Shown: piece after piece, positions 17,821-27,131 of the stretch | Numbering within the stretch: position 1 is the first letter of the stretch | Layout of the letters: the number at the start of each line of letters is the position of its first letter | Assembly (NCBI RefSeq): GCF_000820105.1 | Contig: NZ_CDDB01000080.1 | Span: 29,127-93,126 of the forward strand | DNA from: Aeromonas schubertii | GTDB lineage: Bacteria > Pseudomonadota > Gammaproteobacteria > Enterobacterales > Aeromonadaceae | Reading direction: 5' to 3' | Length of the DNA stretch: 64,000 nucleotides | The notes under the pieces: model-generated | Told to the model about the DNA's origin: nothing | The model's input: the letters and a program-made list of their open reading frames with translations, nothing else | Databases searched by the model: none | Position numbers and translations under genes: made by a program

Positions 17821-18465
17821 TTACCAGATGGGTTGGGTTAGGTAGGGGTTGCTGACCCGCTCGCGCCCGAAGGTGGAGCTGGGCCCGTGGCCCGGGATGA
17901 AGACAATCTCGTCGCCAAGGGGCAGCAGGGTTTCGTTGATGGAGCGGATCAGGGTGGCATGATCCCCGCGCGGGAAGTCGGTGCGCCCTATGCTGCCGGC
18001 GAAGAGGACGTCACCCACCCAGGCGACCTGCAGCTCCCGTGAGAGCAGCACCAGATGACCCGGGGTGTGGCCGGGGCAGTGAAAGACCTCGAGGCGCTGC
18101 TGCCCCAGGGTGATCACTTCCCCCGCATCGAGCCAGCGGTCGGGGACGAAGGCCGGGGTGTGGGGAAAGCCAAACATCTGGGACTGCTTGGGCAGCATCT
18201 CGAGCCAGAAGGCGTCCTCTTTATGGGGGCCGACGATGGGGGCGCCGAGGTCGCTGCGCAGGATATCGGCGGCGCCCACATGATCGAGATGGCCGTGGGT
18301 GAGAATGATGTGGCGCAGGGTCAGACCATGACGGCTCAGGGCCTCTTTCAGCTTCTCCGGCTCGCCACCCGGATCGATCAGGGCCGCATCATGGGTCTCG
18401 TCACACCAGACGAGGGAGCAGTTCTGGGCAAAGGGGGTGACCGGGATCACCTCGAACTTTAGCAT
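17821..18465 (-). CDS. gloC: MBL-fold hydroxyacylglutathione hydrolase GloC (YcbL)
   Basis: 214 residues. The metal-binding motif LTHGHLDHVGA, then FHCPGHTPGH, the WVGDVLF Asp and FIPGHGPSS give a complete metallo-beta-lactamase ligand set. The sequence follows E. coli YcbL/GloC almost colinearly (TPFAQNCSLVWC at the N-terminus, GRTDFPRGDHATLI, VSNPYL at the end). GloC is a type II glyoxalase that hydrolyses S-lactoylglutathione to lactate and glutathione. The ATG at 18465 matches the family start; a longer frame upstream only overlaps mnmH. It follows mnmH after 11 bases and is probably in the selD-mnmH transcript. Confidence 0.9.
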   Translation of the reverse strand: MLKFEVIPVTPFAQNCSLVWCDETHDAALIDPGGEPEKLKEALSRHGLTLRHIILTHGHLDHVGAADILRSDLGAPIVGPHKEDAFWLEMLPKQSQMFGFPHTPAFVPDRWLDAGEVITLGQQRLEVFHCPGHTPGHLVLLSRELQVAWVGDVLFAGSIGRTDFPRGDHATLIRSINETLLPLGDEIVFIPGHGPSSTFGRERVSNPYLTQPIW

Positions 18466-18476
18466 GGGATTTCCTG

Positions 18477-19586
18477 TCAGAGGGCCGGATCGGCCAGTTG
18501 GTTGAGGTAGTCGAGGCAGGCGGCCCGATCGCCGCGAAAGACGATGCGATCCTGCTTCTTCTCCAGCTGATAGAGGTACATGGGATCGTAATAGCGCTCC
18601 AGCAACAGGGTTATCCAGGCCAGATGCCCTTCGCTGTGACCGCTGCGCGCCTGCTCCTCGAGGGCACTGCGCATCAGGGCGTCGAGTTCGCGCCAGCCCA
18701 GATCCCCAAGGCGCTTCTTGAGGCGCGCCAGGCTCTCCAGCAGTGCCTCGCAAAAGAGTACCCAGCCCGCTTCGGCACCGTGACGAGTCCGGTAGCGCTT
18801 TGCCAGATCGACCACATAGTCCTGGCGGATCTGCTCTGCCCGTTCATCCCGGGTGACCTCGACCACCACCACAGGGGCGCGCCCCATGCGCTCGAACAGG
18901 GGGAGGGGGATGGCGCAGCGGCCGATAAGATGGCTCTCATCTTCCACCGCAAAGTGATGCTCACCCCGGTGACGACGCTTGAGGATCTCGATGGCCAGGG
19001 CGTTATCGAAGTTGATGGGAGTGGGTTGCCCCTCGGGCAGCCGCCCGAAGGAGGAGCCGCGGTGGTGGGCGTGTCCTTCGAGATCGATAGCGCGGGCCAC
19101 CCGGTTGAGCAGGTGGGTCTTGCCCGAGCCGGTCATGCCGGTGAGCACGGTCCAGGCATCGTCACGGGCGCTCTGCTCCACCGTCTGGATCAGCAACTGG
19201 CGCAGGGCCTTGTAGCCCCCCGCAACCCGGGGGCGCTCCAGGCCCGCTTCGGCCAGCCACTGCTGTACCGTCTGGGAGCGCAGCCCCCCGCGAAAGCAGT
19301 AGAGCACGGCGTTCGGGTGGGCGGCCAGATGGGCTTGCCAGGCGGCCATCCGCTCGGCTTTTACCTCGCCACACACCAGGGAGTGGCCAAGCTCGATGGC
19401 GGCGGCCTGGCCATGCTGTTTGAAACAGGTGCCGACCAGGGCCCGCTCCTCGTTGCTCATCAACGGCAGGTTGATGGCGTGGGGAAAGGCCCCCTCCTCG
19501 AACTCGATGGGGGCGCGCAGGTCGACAAGGGGCACATCCTCGAGAAACAAGGGGGCCAGATCGGTCACAAGTTGGTTATACGCCAC
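18477..19586 (-). CDS. mnmH: tRNA 2-selenouridine synthase MnmH (SelU/YbbB)
   Basis: 369 residues. An N-terminal rhodanese domain has the active cysteine in [10 protein letters not shown] (near residue 96). A P-loop [11 protein letters not shown] follows near residue 148 in the C-terminal part. The enzyme geranylates and then selenates 2-thiouridine at the tRNA wobble position, using selenophosphate from SelD, the product of the gene just upstream. The start is GTG at 19586, inside the last codons of selD (11-base overlap), so translation is very likely coupled. A bacterium with selD and mnmH has at least the selenouridine use of selenium; selA/selB are not in this window. Confidence 0.93.
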   Translation of the reverse strand: MAYNQLVTDLAPLFLEDVPLVDLRAPIEFEEGAFPHAINLPLMSNEERALVGTCFKQHGQAAAIELGHSLVCGEVKAERMAAWQAHLAAHPNAVLYCFRGGLRSQTVQQWLAEAGLERPRVAGGYKALRQLLIQTVEQSARDDAWTVLTGMTGSGKTHLLNRVARAIDLEGHAHHRGSSFGRLPEGQPTPINFDNALAIEILKRRHRGEHHFAVEDESHLIGRCAIPLPLFERMGRAPVVVVEVTRDERAEQIRQDYVVDLAKRYRTRHGAEAGWVLFCEALLESLARLKKRLGDLGWRELDALMRSALEEQARSGHSEGHLAWITLLLERYYDPMYLYQLEKKQDRIVFRGDRAACLDYLNQLADPAL

Positions 19587-20616
19587 GGTTGACCTCGACC
19601 CACTGTTGCTGTCGCTCCTTCAGGCGCCCGATGGGGCGAAGGTGCACGCCCGCCTCGGCGGCGATGGCAATCACTTCGGCCTCGCTCTCGCCGCTCACGG
19701 CTACCAGCAGGCCACCACTGGTCTGGGGATCGCAGAGGATGTTGCGAGTCCGCTCATCCATGGCGGGCAGCTTGTGCCCATACGAGTCGTGATTGCGCAG
19801 GGTACCGCCCGGCACACATCCTTCGGCCAGGTAGTGGTCCACCTCGGGCAACAGGGGGAGGGCATCGAAGTCGAGCTCGGCGGTGAGCTGAGAGCCCTCG
19901 CACATCTCGAGCAGGTGGCCGGCCAGACCAAAGCCGGTGACGTCAGTCATGGCATGCACGCCGGGCAGGGCGGCGAAGCGCTCGCCCAGGGTGTTGAGGG
20001 TGCACATGGCATCGGGGGCGAGTTGCTCGTGCTCGGCCTTGAGCTTGCCCTTCTTCTGGGCGGTGGTGAGGATGCCAATACCCAGCGGTTTGGTCAGGTA
20101 GAGGCGATCGCCGCTACGGCCCGTGTCGTTCTGTTTGAGGCGCTCGAGGGGGACGATACCGGTGACCGCGAGCCCGAAGATGGGCTCGGGGGCGTCGATG
20201 CTGTGCCCCCCGGCCAGGGAGATACCGGCGTCATGGCAGGCCTGGCGGCCACCGTCGACCACCTGCTGGGCTATCTCGGGGGCGAGCAGATTGACCGGCC
20301 AGCCCAGGATGGCGATGGCGACGATGGGCCTTCCCCCCATGGCATAGATATCGCTAATGGCGTTGGTCGCCGCGATACGGCCGAAGGTGAAGGGGTCATC
20401 GACGATGGGCATGAAGAAGTCGGTGGTCGAGACGATGCCCTGACCGTTGCCGATATCGACGACGGCGGCGTCATCCTTGCTGCTGTTGCCGACGATCAGG
20501 GTCGGGTCGGTGAAGCCGGGGATGTTGCTCTTGAGGATGGTGTCGAGCACCTTGGGAGAAATCTTGCAACCACAGCCGGCACCGTGGCTGTATTGGGTCA
20601 GGCGAACGGAAGACAT
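19576..20616 (-). CDS. selD: Selenide, water dikinase (selenophosphate synthetase) SelD
   Basis: 346 residues, same length as E. coli SelD (347). The glycine-rich N-terminus SHGAGCGCK carries the catalytic pair Cys15 and Lys18; the enzyme is the Cys form, with no in-frame TGA selenocysteine. Also present are [38 protein letters not shown] and the ATP-binding [13 protein letters not shown]. SelD makes selenophosphate from selenide and ATP. The start at 20616 leaves out an in-frame extension of unrelated sequence. Confidence 0.95.
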   Translation of the reverse strand: MSSVRLTQYSHGAGCGCKISPKVLDTILKSNIPGFTDPTLIVGNSSKDDAAVVDIGNGQGIVSTTDFFMPIVDDPFTFGRIAATNAISDIYAMGGRPIVAIAILGWPVNLLAPEIAQQVVDGGRQACHDAGISLAGGHSIDAPEPIFGLAVTGIVPLERLKQNDTGRSGDRLYLTKPLGIGILTTAQKKGKLKAEHEQLAPDAMCTLNTLGERFAALPGVHAMTDVTGFGLAGHLLEMCEGSQLTAELDFDALPLLPEVDHYLAEGCVPGGTLRNHDSYGHKLPAMDERTRNILCDPQTSGGLLVAVSGESEAEVIAIAAEAGVHLRPIGRLKERQQQWVEVNRGV

Positions 20617-20771
20617 GTTGACCTCGCAAAAGGGCGGCCAGGGGCCGCAAATTCGGTGTGGCGCAGAGGAAGTGGCAAATGCCCTTCGGGCCACAGGACG
20701 CGACATTATGCCACATATTGGCGGCGCCTCGAATCGGTGGCTTGAAATTCCACACCCTGGCTTGGTGCAGA

Positions 20772-21146
20772 TCAAGGTTGGAACAGTTTTCGCGCCTGAT
20801 GGTAGAGGCCAAGCAGCCAGTAGAGGTGCTCGGGGGGGAGGGTGTGCAGCTGGCGCAGGGCCGGATCCAGTCTGCCTCCCTCATGGGGCCAAGGCTCGGG
20901 AGGGAAGAGCTCGGCGAGGGGGAGTCGCAGCAGTCGGCTGAGCACGGCTGCGTCGGCCAGAGTCATAAATTCCTCCCGCTCGGGGGAGAGCCAGCGGCTG
21001 ATGGTGGAGGCGGGAATATGGGAGAGGGCCGCGAGGTGTTTGGCATTCCAGCCCCGCTCGAGCAGTAGCTGACTCAGGTACAGCTTGGCCGCCCTCACAT
21101 AGTCGAGGTCGGCCGGGCTCAGATAGGCTTTGCGGATCTTTCTCAT
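20772..21146 (-). CDS. Small DNA-binding protein with XRE-like helix-turn-helix
   Basis: 124 residues. The segment [34 protein letters not shown] (about residues 28-62) has the spacing and pattern of a lambda-repressor/XRE helix-turn-helix, recognition helix [10 protein letters not shown]. The C-terminal part is not recognised. A perfect 14-bp palindrome (21192-21205) lies 46 bases upstream of the start and is a plausible autoregulatory operator. The gene is upstream of selD in the same direction, with a 155-base gap. Confidence 0.7.
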   Translation of the reverse strand: MRKIRKAYLSPADLDYVRAAKLYLSQLLLERGWNAKHLAALSHIPASTISRWLSPEREEFMTLADAAVLSRLLRLPLAELFPPEPWPHEGGRLDPALRQLHTLPPEHLYWLLGLYHQARKLFQP

Positions 21147-21191
21147 GGGGCAACTCCCTTCAGCGGTTGCCCGTGCTCATGGTGATGGCCT

Positions 21192-21205
21192 TGTCAGATC
21201 TGACA
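21192..21205. promoter_or_regulatory. Perfect palindrome, candidate operator
   Basis: TGTCAGATCTGACA is its own reverse complement over 14 bases. It lies between the start of the XRE-like gene (21146, minus strand) and the divergent small gene at 21325. Operator function is inferred from position. Confidence 0.45.
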
Positions 21206-21324
21206 GGTATTTCATCTTTGAAACAGCATAGGCAAAGGGCTATATCTTTGCCCGCTCCGGCCACCTACCTTGGGACCCTCCTTTGATACATGAGTCAATA
21301 AGCTGGCAGGAGGTGTCATTATCC

Positions 21325-21558
21325 ATGCAGTGGGAACTCTATCTCTACCTTGGCAAGATCTGCTGTGGACCCTTTCCCCTTACCCTCGAGGAGGGCGAGG
21401 GGGTGGCGCCACGGGTCGCGGGTCTTATCGCCGAACTCTCCCTGCCCGAGCGCACCTGTTGGGTGCTGGTGGAGCCTGGTCAGGCTCCGCACTGGCCCGA
21501 GGGGAGTGAGCCGAGCTGTTATTTCCGTCCCGCTTTCCCCTTGCCCCCCTCGCGATGA
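21325..21558 (+). CDS. Small protein of unknown function (77 aa)
   Basis: 77 residues beginning MQWELYLYLGKICCGPFPL; no signal peptide and no family recognised. An AGGAGG ribosome site lies about 12 bases before the ATG, and an in-frame GTG at 21313 is an alternative start. It sits divergent to the XRE-like gene and just upstream of the LexA box of the dinI-like gene. Codon use looks like that of its neighbours. Confidence 0.55.
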   Translation: MQWELYLYLGKICCGPFPLTLEEGEGVAPRVAGLIAELSLPERTCWVLVEPGQAPHWPEGSEPSCYFRPAFPLPPSR

Positions 21559-21578
21559 TCCTTTACAAAACAAATGCA

Positions 21579-21594
21579 CTGTATAAAAATACAG
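21579..21594 (+). promoter_or_regulatory. LexA SOS box of the dinI-like gene
   Basis: CTGTATAAAAATACAG matches the LexA consensus CTG-N10-CAG with an AT-rich centre, 33 bases before the coding start used here. TATAAA inside it can serve as the -10, so LexA would block polymerase. Confidence 0.85.
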
Positions 21595-21626
21595 GTGTTT
21601 CGTGAGGCGTGATGAGGCGCACAAGG

Positions 21627-21875
21627 ATGAAAGTAGAGATCATTATCGACCGTAAGCATCAGATCACCCAGGTAGTGATGGATGCCCTCTATCAGGCGCT
21701 GCAAGCGCGACTGCAGGAGATCTATCCCGATATCCTGATCCGGGTGGCCCATGGCAGCGCCATGGCCATGAACATCACCCGGGTCAGCAAGGAGGAGCGC
21801 GAGGAGCTTGAGGCGCTGGTGCAGTCGGTGTGGGAAGAGGCCGACAGCTGGATGCCGGAGGTGGCCTCCTCCTAG
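21627..21875 (+). CDS. DinI-like family protein, SOS-induced
   Basis: 82 residues beginning MKVEIIIDRKHQI; the ending EELEALVQSVWEEADSWM aligns with the DinI C-terminal helix (ILQETWESADDWF in E. coli). DinI family proteins bind RecA filaments and modulate LexA and UmuD cleavage. The perfect-looking SOS box upstream supports this. Starts at 21609 (GTG) and 21612 (ATG) are also in frame; I chose 21627 because family homology begins there and GAGG lies nine bases upstream. A terminator follows. Confidence 0.82.
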   Translation: MKVEIIIDRKHQITQVVMDALYQALQARLQEIYPDILIRVAHGSAMAMNITRVSKEEREELEALVQSVWEEADSWMPEVASS

Positions 21876-21892
21876 CCGTACCCGTGTCATGG

Positions 21893-21926
21893 AAGAAGCC
21901 AGCCACCGGGGCTGGCTTCTTTTTTG
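21893..21926 (+). terminator. Rho-independent terminator of the dinI-like gene
   Basis: Stem AAGAAGCCAGCC/GGCTGGCTTCTT, loop ACCGG, followed by a T-run; 17 bases after the stop. Confidence 0.85.
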
Positions 21927-21961
21927 ATGGGGACAACGATGCCCGCGCACCATGGGATAGC

Positions 21962-23344
21962 TCAACACTCGGTGATATTGACCGCCAGCCCCCCGCGCGC
22001 CGTCTCCTTGTACTTGGTCTTCATGTCGAGCCCGGTCTCACGCATGGTCTTGATCACCTTGTCCAGCGATACCTTGTGCTCCCCGGTACCGCGCAAGGCC
22101 AACTTGGCGGCGTTGATCGCCTTGACCGCCCCCATGGCGTTACGCTCGATACAGGGCACCTGCACCTGGCCGCCCACCGGATCGCAGGTGAGCCCCAGAT
22201 TGTGCTCCATGCCGATTTCGGCGGCGTTTTCCACGTTGTCCGGACTTCCCCCCAGCAGCTCGGCCAGGGCGCCGGCAGCCATGGAGCAGGCGACGCCTAC
22301 CTCTCCCTGACATCCCACCTCGGCCCCCGACAGGGAGGCGTTCTTCTTGTAGAGGATGCCGATGGCGGCGGCGGTGAGGAAGAATCGCACCAGGTGATCG
22401 TCATCGACCGGGTGCACGAAGCGATCGTAGTAGTGCAGTACCGCCGGGATAATGCCGGAGGCGCCGTTGGTCGGTGCGGTCACCACTCGCCCCCCCGCGG
22501 CGTTCTCCTCGTTGACGGCCAGGGCGAAGAGATCCACCCACTCCATCACCATCAGGGGATCCTTGTTAAACCCTGCCTCGCTGGTGAGCTGACGAAACAG
22601 GGCCGGCGCCCGGCGCTTGACCTTGAGTCCACCGGGGAGGATCCCTTCACTCTTGCAGCCACGGGTGACGCAGGCACGCATGGTCTCCCAGATCCGGCGC
22701 AGCCGCGCCTTGATCTCTTCCTCGCGGCGAAACACCTTCTCGTTGGCCAGCATCACGGCGGCGATGGAGAGGCCGCTCTCCCTGCAGTGGGCGAGCAGCT
22801 CTGCACCGCTGTCGAAGGGGTAGGGGATGGGGTGCTGGCGTGCCTCTTCATTGGCCTCTTCCCGTGCCGAGGCAAACTGGCTCTCTTCGATGATAAAACC
22901 GCCCCCGATGGAGTAGTAGGTCTGTTCGCACAGCAGCGTATCGCCGTCAAAGGCTCTGAACGTCATGCCGTTGGCATGCAGGGGTAGACTCTTGCGGCGA
23001 TTAAAGATAATGGCCCCGAGGCGCGGGAAGTGGCTGGGCTGTTGCCCGCCCAGCGCCAGGGTTTCGCTCTGCTCGACGGCGCCGAGAAAGGACGGGATGA
23101 GATCGATATCGACTGTGTCGGGTTCAAAACCCGCCAGTCCCAGGATGATCGCCTTACCGGTGCCGTGCCCCTTGCCAGTCTGGCCGAGGGAGCCATAACA
23201 CTCGGTCTCGACCCGTGTGGTGCGTGACAGGCTCTGTTGTTGCGCCAGGAATTGGATGAAGGCATGGGCGGCACGCATGGGGCCGACGGTGTGGGAAGAG
23301 GAGGGGCCGATCCCGATAGAGAAGAGGTCAAACACGCTGATCAT
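21962..23344 (-). CDS. sdaA: L-serine ammonia-lyase (iron-sulfur dependent) SdaA
   Basis: 460 residues; the single-chain (alpha plus beta domain) serine dehydratase. The N-terminus [23 protein letters not shown] is the family signature. Cluster cysteines are in [16 protein letters not shown] and [19 protein letters not shown]. It converts L-serine to pyruvate and ammonia in the cytoplasm using a [4Fe-4S] cluster. The ATG at 23344 (GGAG nine bases before) is preferred over one five codons earlier. The serine transporter sdaC lies immediately upstream. Confidence 0.95.
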   Translation of the reverse strand: MISVFDLFSIGIGPSSSHTVGPMRAAHAFIQFLAQQQSLSRTTRVETECYGSLGQTGKGHGTGKAIILGLAGFEPDTVDIDLIPSFLGAVEQSETLALGGQQPSHFPRLGAIIFNRRKSLPLHANGMTFRAFDGDTLLCEQTYYSIGGGFIIEESQFASAREEANEEARQHPIPYPFDSGAELLAHCRESGLSIAAVMLANEKVFRREEEIKARLRRIWETMRACVTRGCKSEGILPGGLKVKRRAPALFRQLTSEAGFNKDPLMVMEWVDLFALAVNEENAAGGRVVTAPTNGASGIIPAVLHYYDRFVHPVDDDHLVRFFLTAAAIGILYKKNASLSGAEVGCQGEVGVACSMAAGALAELLGGSPDNVENAAEIGMEHNLGLTCDPVGGQVQVPCIERNAMGAVKAINAAKLALRGTGEHKVSLDKVIKTMRETGLDMKTKYKETARGGLAVNITEC

Positions 23345-23436
23345 GGGCCGAGGCTCCATTATGAATTTTGTCTAAATATTGTCACTTTTTTGAGCCTCAT
23401 GGAAAGGTGGTGGCGTGAGCCAGGGCCCAGAAATGA

Positions 23437-23460
23437 AAAGGGGCTGCAAAAGCAGCCCCT
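23437..23460 (-). terminator. Rho-independent terminator of sdaC
   Basis: On the minus strand the stem AGGGGCTGC/GCAGCCCCT with loop TTTT is followed by TTTCATTT. It separates sdaC from sdaA, so sdaA has its own promoter or depends on read-through. Confidence 0.75.
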
Positions 23461-23480
23461 TGGATCGGCGATCTTGGCTC

Positions 23481-24779
23481 TTAGCCAACCAGTTGGAACA
23501 GGATGGCGGAGATGGCAGTCAGACCCATCACGGTCACGAAGACGTTGCTGATGGCGCCCTGATACTTGGCCATGGCCGGTACCTTCTTGATGGCGTACAT
23601 GGGCATGATGAACAGGATGGTCGCGATGATGGGGCCGCCCAGGGACTCGATCATGCCGAGGATGGAGGGGTTGGCCACCGCAGTCCCCCACAGGGTCAGG
23701 ATGAAGAAGGCGATGATGAACACCTCGATCTTCTTCATGTTCGGCTGTTTGCCACTGCTGCGCATCTGCTGAACGATGATCCCCTTGAGGCCTTCACGGG
23801 CACCCAGATAGTGGCCGAAGAAGGAGGAGACGATGGCCACAAAGGCGACCAGCGGACCAAAGTAGGAGATGATCGGGCTGGCGTGCTGGTTGGCCAGGTA
23901 GGAGAGCACGGCGATGTTCTGGGCCTTGGCTTCGGCCAGCTGGGCAGGGGTCAGGCTCATCACGCAGGAGAAGACGAAGAACATGACGAAGCCGAGCAGG
24001 ACCATGCTGGTGCGCTTGAGGATCGCATCGGACTTGGCCACGGCGTTGTCGCCGTTGTCGCGGCGCTGGGCCAGGGCAAAGCTGGAGATGGCCGGGCTGT
24101 GGTTAAAGGCAAACACCAGCACCGGAATGGTCAGCCACAGGGTGGTGGCGAAATCCTTGGCACTCGGTACCTGGGACAGGGCAGCGCCGCTCCAGTCCGG
24201 AATGAGGTAGAGGGAGAGGCCGGCCAGGATGGCGATGAGCGGGTAGACCAACAGCTCGGTGACCTTCAGCATCAGCTTCTCACCGGCCAGCATCACCGAC
24301 ATCATGCCCATGATCAGCACGATGGAGAGGATCCAGCGCGGTGGCGCCGTCATCTGCAGCTGGTTGACCATGAAGCTCTCGACCGTGTTGGTGATACCGA
24401 CACCGTAGATGAGCACGATCGGATAGATGGCGAAGAAGTAGAGGAGGGTAATGAGCTTGCCGGCGCCCATGCCGAAATGCTCTTCCACGACCTGGGTGAT
24501 GTCCGCATTCTTCTGCTTGGAGGAGAGCACGAAGCGAGCCAGACCGCGGTGGGCAAAATAGGTCATGGGACCGACCAGCAGGGCCATGACCACCAAGGGC
24601 CAAAAGCCGCCCATACCGGCATTGATGGGCAGGAACAGAATACCGGCGCCGACGGCGGTACCGAACAGGCTGATCACCCAGGTTGTGTCTTGTTTCGTCC
24701 AACCGCAGGACGTGGCGGAGCTGATTCCTTGCTCCTGACGGCTAGCAATTCCTTGCGCGCTTGTGACGTTGTCAGACAT
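23481..24779 (-). CDS. sdaC: Serine/proton symporter SdaC (HAAAP family)
   Basis: 432 residues with about 11 hydrophobic segments. The N-terminal tail ([30 protein letters not shown] in family terms) carries the conserved [12 protein letters not shown] of hydroxy/aromatic amino acid permeases. It imports L-serine across the inner membrane, feeding SdaA encoded next. The start at 24779 follows GGGGTG; an upstream in-frame ATG adds an unconserved 14 residues. The 190-base upstream region is AT-rich. Confidence 0.93.
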   Translation of the reverse strand: MSDNVTSAQGIASRQEQGISSATSCGWTKQDTTWVISLFGTAVGAGILFLPINAGMGGFWPLVVMALLVGPMTYFAHRGLARFVLSSKQKNADITQVVEEHFGMGAGKLITLLYFFAIYPIVLIYGVGITNTVESFMVNQLQMTAPPRWILSIVLIMGMMSVMLAGEKLMLKVTELLVYPLIAILAGLSLYLIPDWSGAALSQVPSAKDFATTLWLTIPVLVFAFNHSPAISSFALAQRRDNGDNAVAKSDAILKRTSMVLLGFVMFFVFSCVMSLTPAQLAEAKAQNIAVLSYLANQHASPIISYFGPLVAFVAIVSSFFGHYLGAREGLKGIIVQQMRSSGKQPNMKKIEVFIIAFFILTLWGTAVANPSILGMIESLGGPIIATILFIMPMYAIKKVPAMAKYQGAISNVFVTVMGLTAISAILFQLVG

Positions 24780-24966
24780 GTAAACACCCCATATGTGTGT
24801 GGTTCTTATGATGCGGCGCAAGAATACAGGGTTTGTAGTGAAAAATGTTGATCAAATTCCACTTTTCACGGGGTTCATATCAACAAATGTATAGAATCGT
24901 GATCTTATCGATAATTTTTAAACTTTTTTGAAAAGGTTTAAACGTAAATTGAATGTTAATGGGTCC

Positions 24967-25563
24967 CTATTGGGGCTCTTTTGTGTTTCGGAAATGTTGT
25001 GGGGCCAGCTGACTGGCCAGTTGTCGGATGATGGCGGCCGTGGCTCCCCAGATGAGTTCCTCTTGCCAGGGGATAAACCAGATGGTGTGACGCTCACCGC
25101 GCCGCTCGACCGCCCATCCCTGATGGTGGGCGGGGGTCAACAGAAAGGCGAGGGGCACCTCGAAGGCGCGCTCCACCTCGTGAGGATTGGGGGTGGCCAC
25201 ATAGTCGGGGCTCAGCAGGGCGACCACGGGTTGTACCCAGAAGCGCGACACCGTTGGCATCGGGGGCAGGTGGCCGAGCACCGTCAGGTGTGAGGGGGGG
25301 ATGCCGAGCTCTTCCCGGGTTTCGCGAAGGGCCGTGGCGATGAGGCTCGCATCTTCCGGATCGCGCCGCCCGCCGGGAAAACTCACCTGGCCCGCGTGGT
25401 GGCGCAGGTGGCGGGCGCGGCGGGTAAGCAGCAGCTGCCATCCGCTCTCGCGCAGCACCAGGGGCAGCAGGACGGCGGCCTGATCCAGATCGGCCCGGTG
25501 GGCGGCGCCAGGCGCCGCAGGCCGGGTGAGCAGATAGCGGACGAGCAGCTCGTCGCGGGTCAT
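24967..25563 (-). CDS. nudL: CoA pyrophosphatase NudL (Nudix)
   Basis: 198 residues. The NUDIX box is GRRDPEDASLIATALRETREELG (G-x5-E-x7-REUXEE-x2-G pattern), preceded by the UPF0035 motif GQVSFPGG. Members cleave coenzyme A to phosphopantetheine and 3',5'-ADP. The ATG at 25563 overlaps the pabB stop as ATGA, so it is translated after pabB. In E. coli the order pabB-nudL-sdaA is the same; here sdaC is inserted before sdaA. Confidence 0.9.
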   Translation of the reverse strand: MTRDELLVRYLLTRPAAPGAAHRADLDQAAVLLPLVLRESGWQLLLTRRARHLRHHAGQVSFPGGRRDPEDASLIATALRETREELGIPPSHLTVLGHLPPMPTVSRFWVQPVVALLSPDYVATPNPHEVERAFEVPLAFLLTPAHHQGWAVERRGERHTIWFIPWQEELIWGATAAIIRQLASQLAPQHFRNTKEPQ

Positions 25564-26927
25564 GGTGACTCCAGCAGGGGAAGGATGCGCGAGAGTTTGT
25601 CGAAGGTCTCCTGATATTCGCTATGGACCTGGGAGTCGGCCACTATGCCGCCGCCGGCCCAGCAATAGAGGTGACCGGCTTCGGCGATCAGGGTGCGGAT
25701 CGTGATGCTGGTATCCATCTGGCCATGCTGGCTGATATAGCCGATGCTGCCGCAGTAAGCGTAGCGGCGCACCGGCTCGAGCTCCTCGATGATCCCCATG
25801 GCGCGGATCTTGGGGGCGCCGGTGATGGAGCCGCCCGGGAAGCAGGCACGCAGCAGATCCACCGCCGTGTAGCCTGCGGCCAGCTCACCGCGCACCGTGG
25901 AGACCAGGTGATGGACCGCCGGAAAGCTCTCGATGGCAAACAGATGGGGGACGTTCACCGTGCCCGGCGTGCAGACCCGGCCGATGTCGTTGCGCAGCAA
26001 GTCCACGATCATCAGGTTCTCGGCCCTGTCCTTGGGGGCCTGGGAGAGCTCGATGGCGGCAGCGGCGTCGCGCTCGGGATCCGGATGGCGTGCCCGGGTT
26101 CCCTTGATGGGCTTGGTCTCGACTGTTCGCCCTGCAAGGCGCAAGAAGCGCTCCGGCGACAGGCTCAAGATGGCGGCGCCGGGCAGCCTGATAAAGGCAG
26201 AGAAGGGAGCCCGGTTCCCCTGACACAGGCGCAGATAGGCTTGCCACTCATCCCCCCGATAGCCGGCACAGAAGCGCTGGGTCAGGTTGATCTGATAGCA
26301 GTCCCCGGCGCTCAGATAGGCCTGGATGGCGTCAAATTTTTCACCGTACTCCTGGCGGCTCATGTTGCTGGCCCAGGGCGAGGTCAGGGCGAAGGGGGCG
26401 GGGGGCGGTTCGTGGTGGCCCAGCAGCCAGTCGTGGCGGGCCTGCCATTGCGCCTTGTCGCCTTGTACCACGAGTTGGGTGATGCCAATCTCATGGTCAC
26501 GGATGAGGGCCCAGTCGTAGATCCCCACCGCCATATCGGGCAGGCGCAGATCGGCCTTGGCCTGGTTTGGCAGACGCTCGAAGCGGCGCCCCAGGTCGTA
26601 GCCAAACAGCCCCAGGGCTCCGCCGGTAAACGGCAGAGGTATCGTCTCTACCTGTTGGGGGCCGAGCAGTTGCGCCTGCCACTGGGCCAGCAGGGCGAGG
26701 GGATCATCGGTGCTGTGATGGGTCTCTCCACCCTGGCGGATATGAGTGGAGGCTCCCCGGGTCTCCAGAGTGGCCAGCGGATCGGCCACCAGGATGTCAA
26801 AGCGGTTGTCCTCGCCGGGCTCTCCGGCCGAGTCGAGCAGCATGGCCCAAGGCTCACCGGCGAGGCGGCTGAAGAAGGTGCGCAGGTTGGCGGCAGGGAA
26901 GGGGGCTATGTATCGATGCGTCGTCAT
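25560..26927 (-). CDS. pabB: Aminodeoxychorismate synthase component I PabB
   Basis: 455 residues, chorismate-binding family. The N-terminal part (MAVGIYDWALIRDHE) and the catalytic domain with KPIKGTRARHPDPERD, AENLMIVDLLRNDIGR, FPGGSITGAPKIRAM and YCGSIGYISQHG are all in place. PabB joins PabA to aminate chorismate on the way to p-aminobenzoate and folate. No pabA in the window, as in E. coli. It has the catalytic lysine in PIKGT that PabB uses for a covalent intermediate. Confidence 0.93.
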   Translation of the reverse strand: MTTHRYIAPFPAANLRTFFSRLAGEPWAMLLDSAGEPGEDNRFDILVADPLATLETRGASTHIRQGGETHHSTDDPLALLAQWQAQLLGPQQVETIPLPFTGGALGLFGYDLGRRFERLPNQAKADLRLPDMAVGIYDWALIRDHEIGITQLVVQGDKAQWQARHDWLLGHHEPPPAPFALTSPWASNMSRQEYGEKFDAIQAYLSAGDCYQINLTQRFCAGYRGDEWQAYLRLCQGNRAPFSAFIRLPGAAILSLSPERFLRLAGRTVETKPIKGTRARHPDPERDAAAAIELSQAPKDRAENLMIVDLLRNDIGRVCTPGTVNVPHLFAIESFPAVHHLVSTVRGELAAGYTAVDLLRACFPGGSITGAPKIRAMGIIEELEPVRRYAYCGSIGYISQHGQMDTSITIRTLIAEAGHLYCWAGGGIVADSQVHSEYQETFDKLSRILPLLESP

Positions 26928-27131
26928 GTTTTTTAAGGCGTTAAACCGGCAAACGGCAGTTTTGCGACCTGATCCCTAGTCGTTTCGGTGCTCGGGAGCG
27001 TATCATAGCCCGGCAAAATGGAGCAAAGTCGCCGCGGGAAGCGGTCAGCTAGCAGTTCAGTCCGATCGCGGCATCGTCATGGCACCCTTGCCAGGATATT
27101 CAGCACGTTAGGCAAGGCCAGTGAGGCAATT

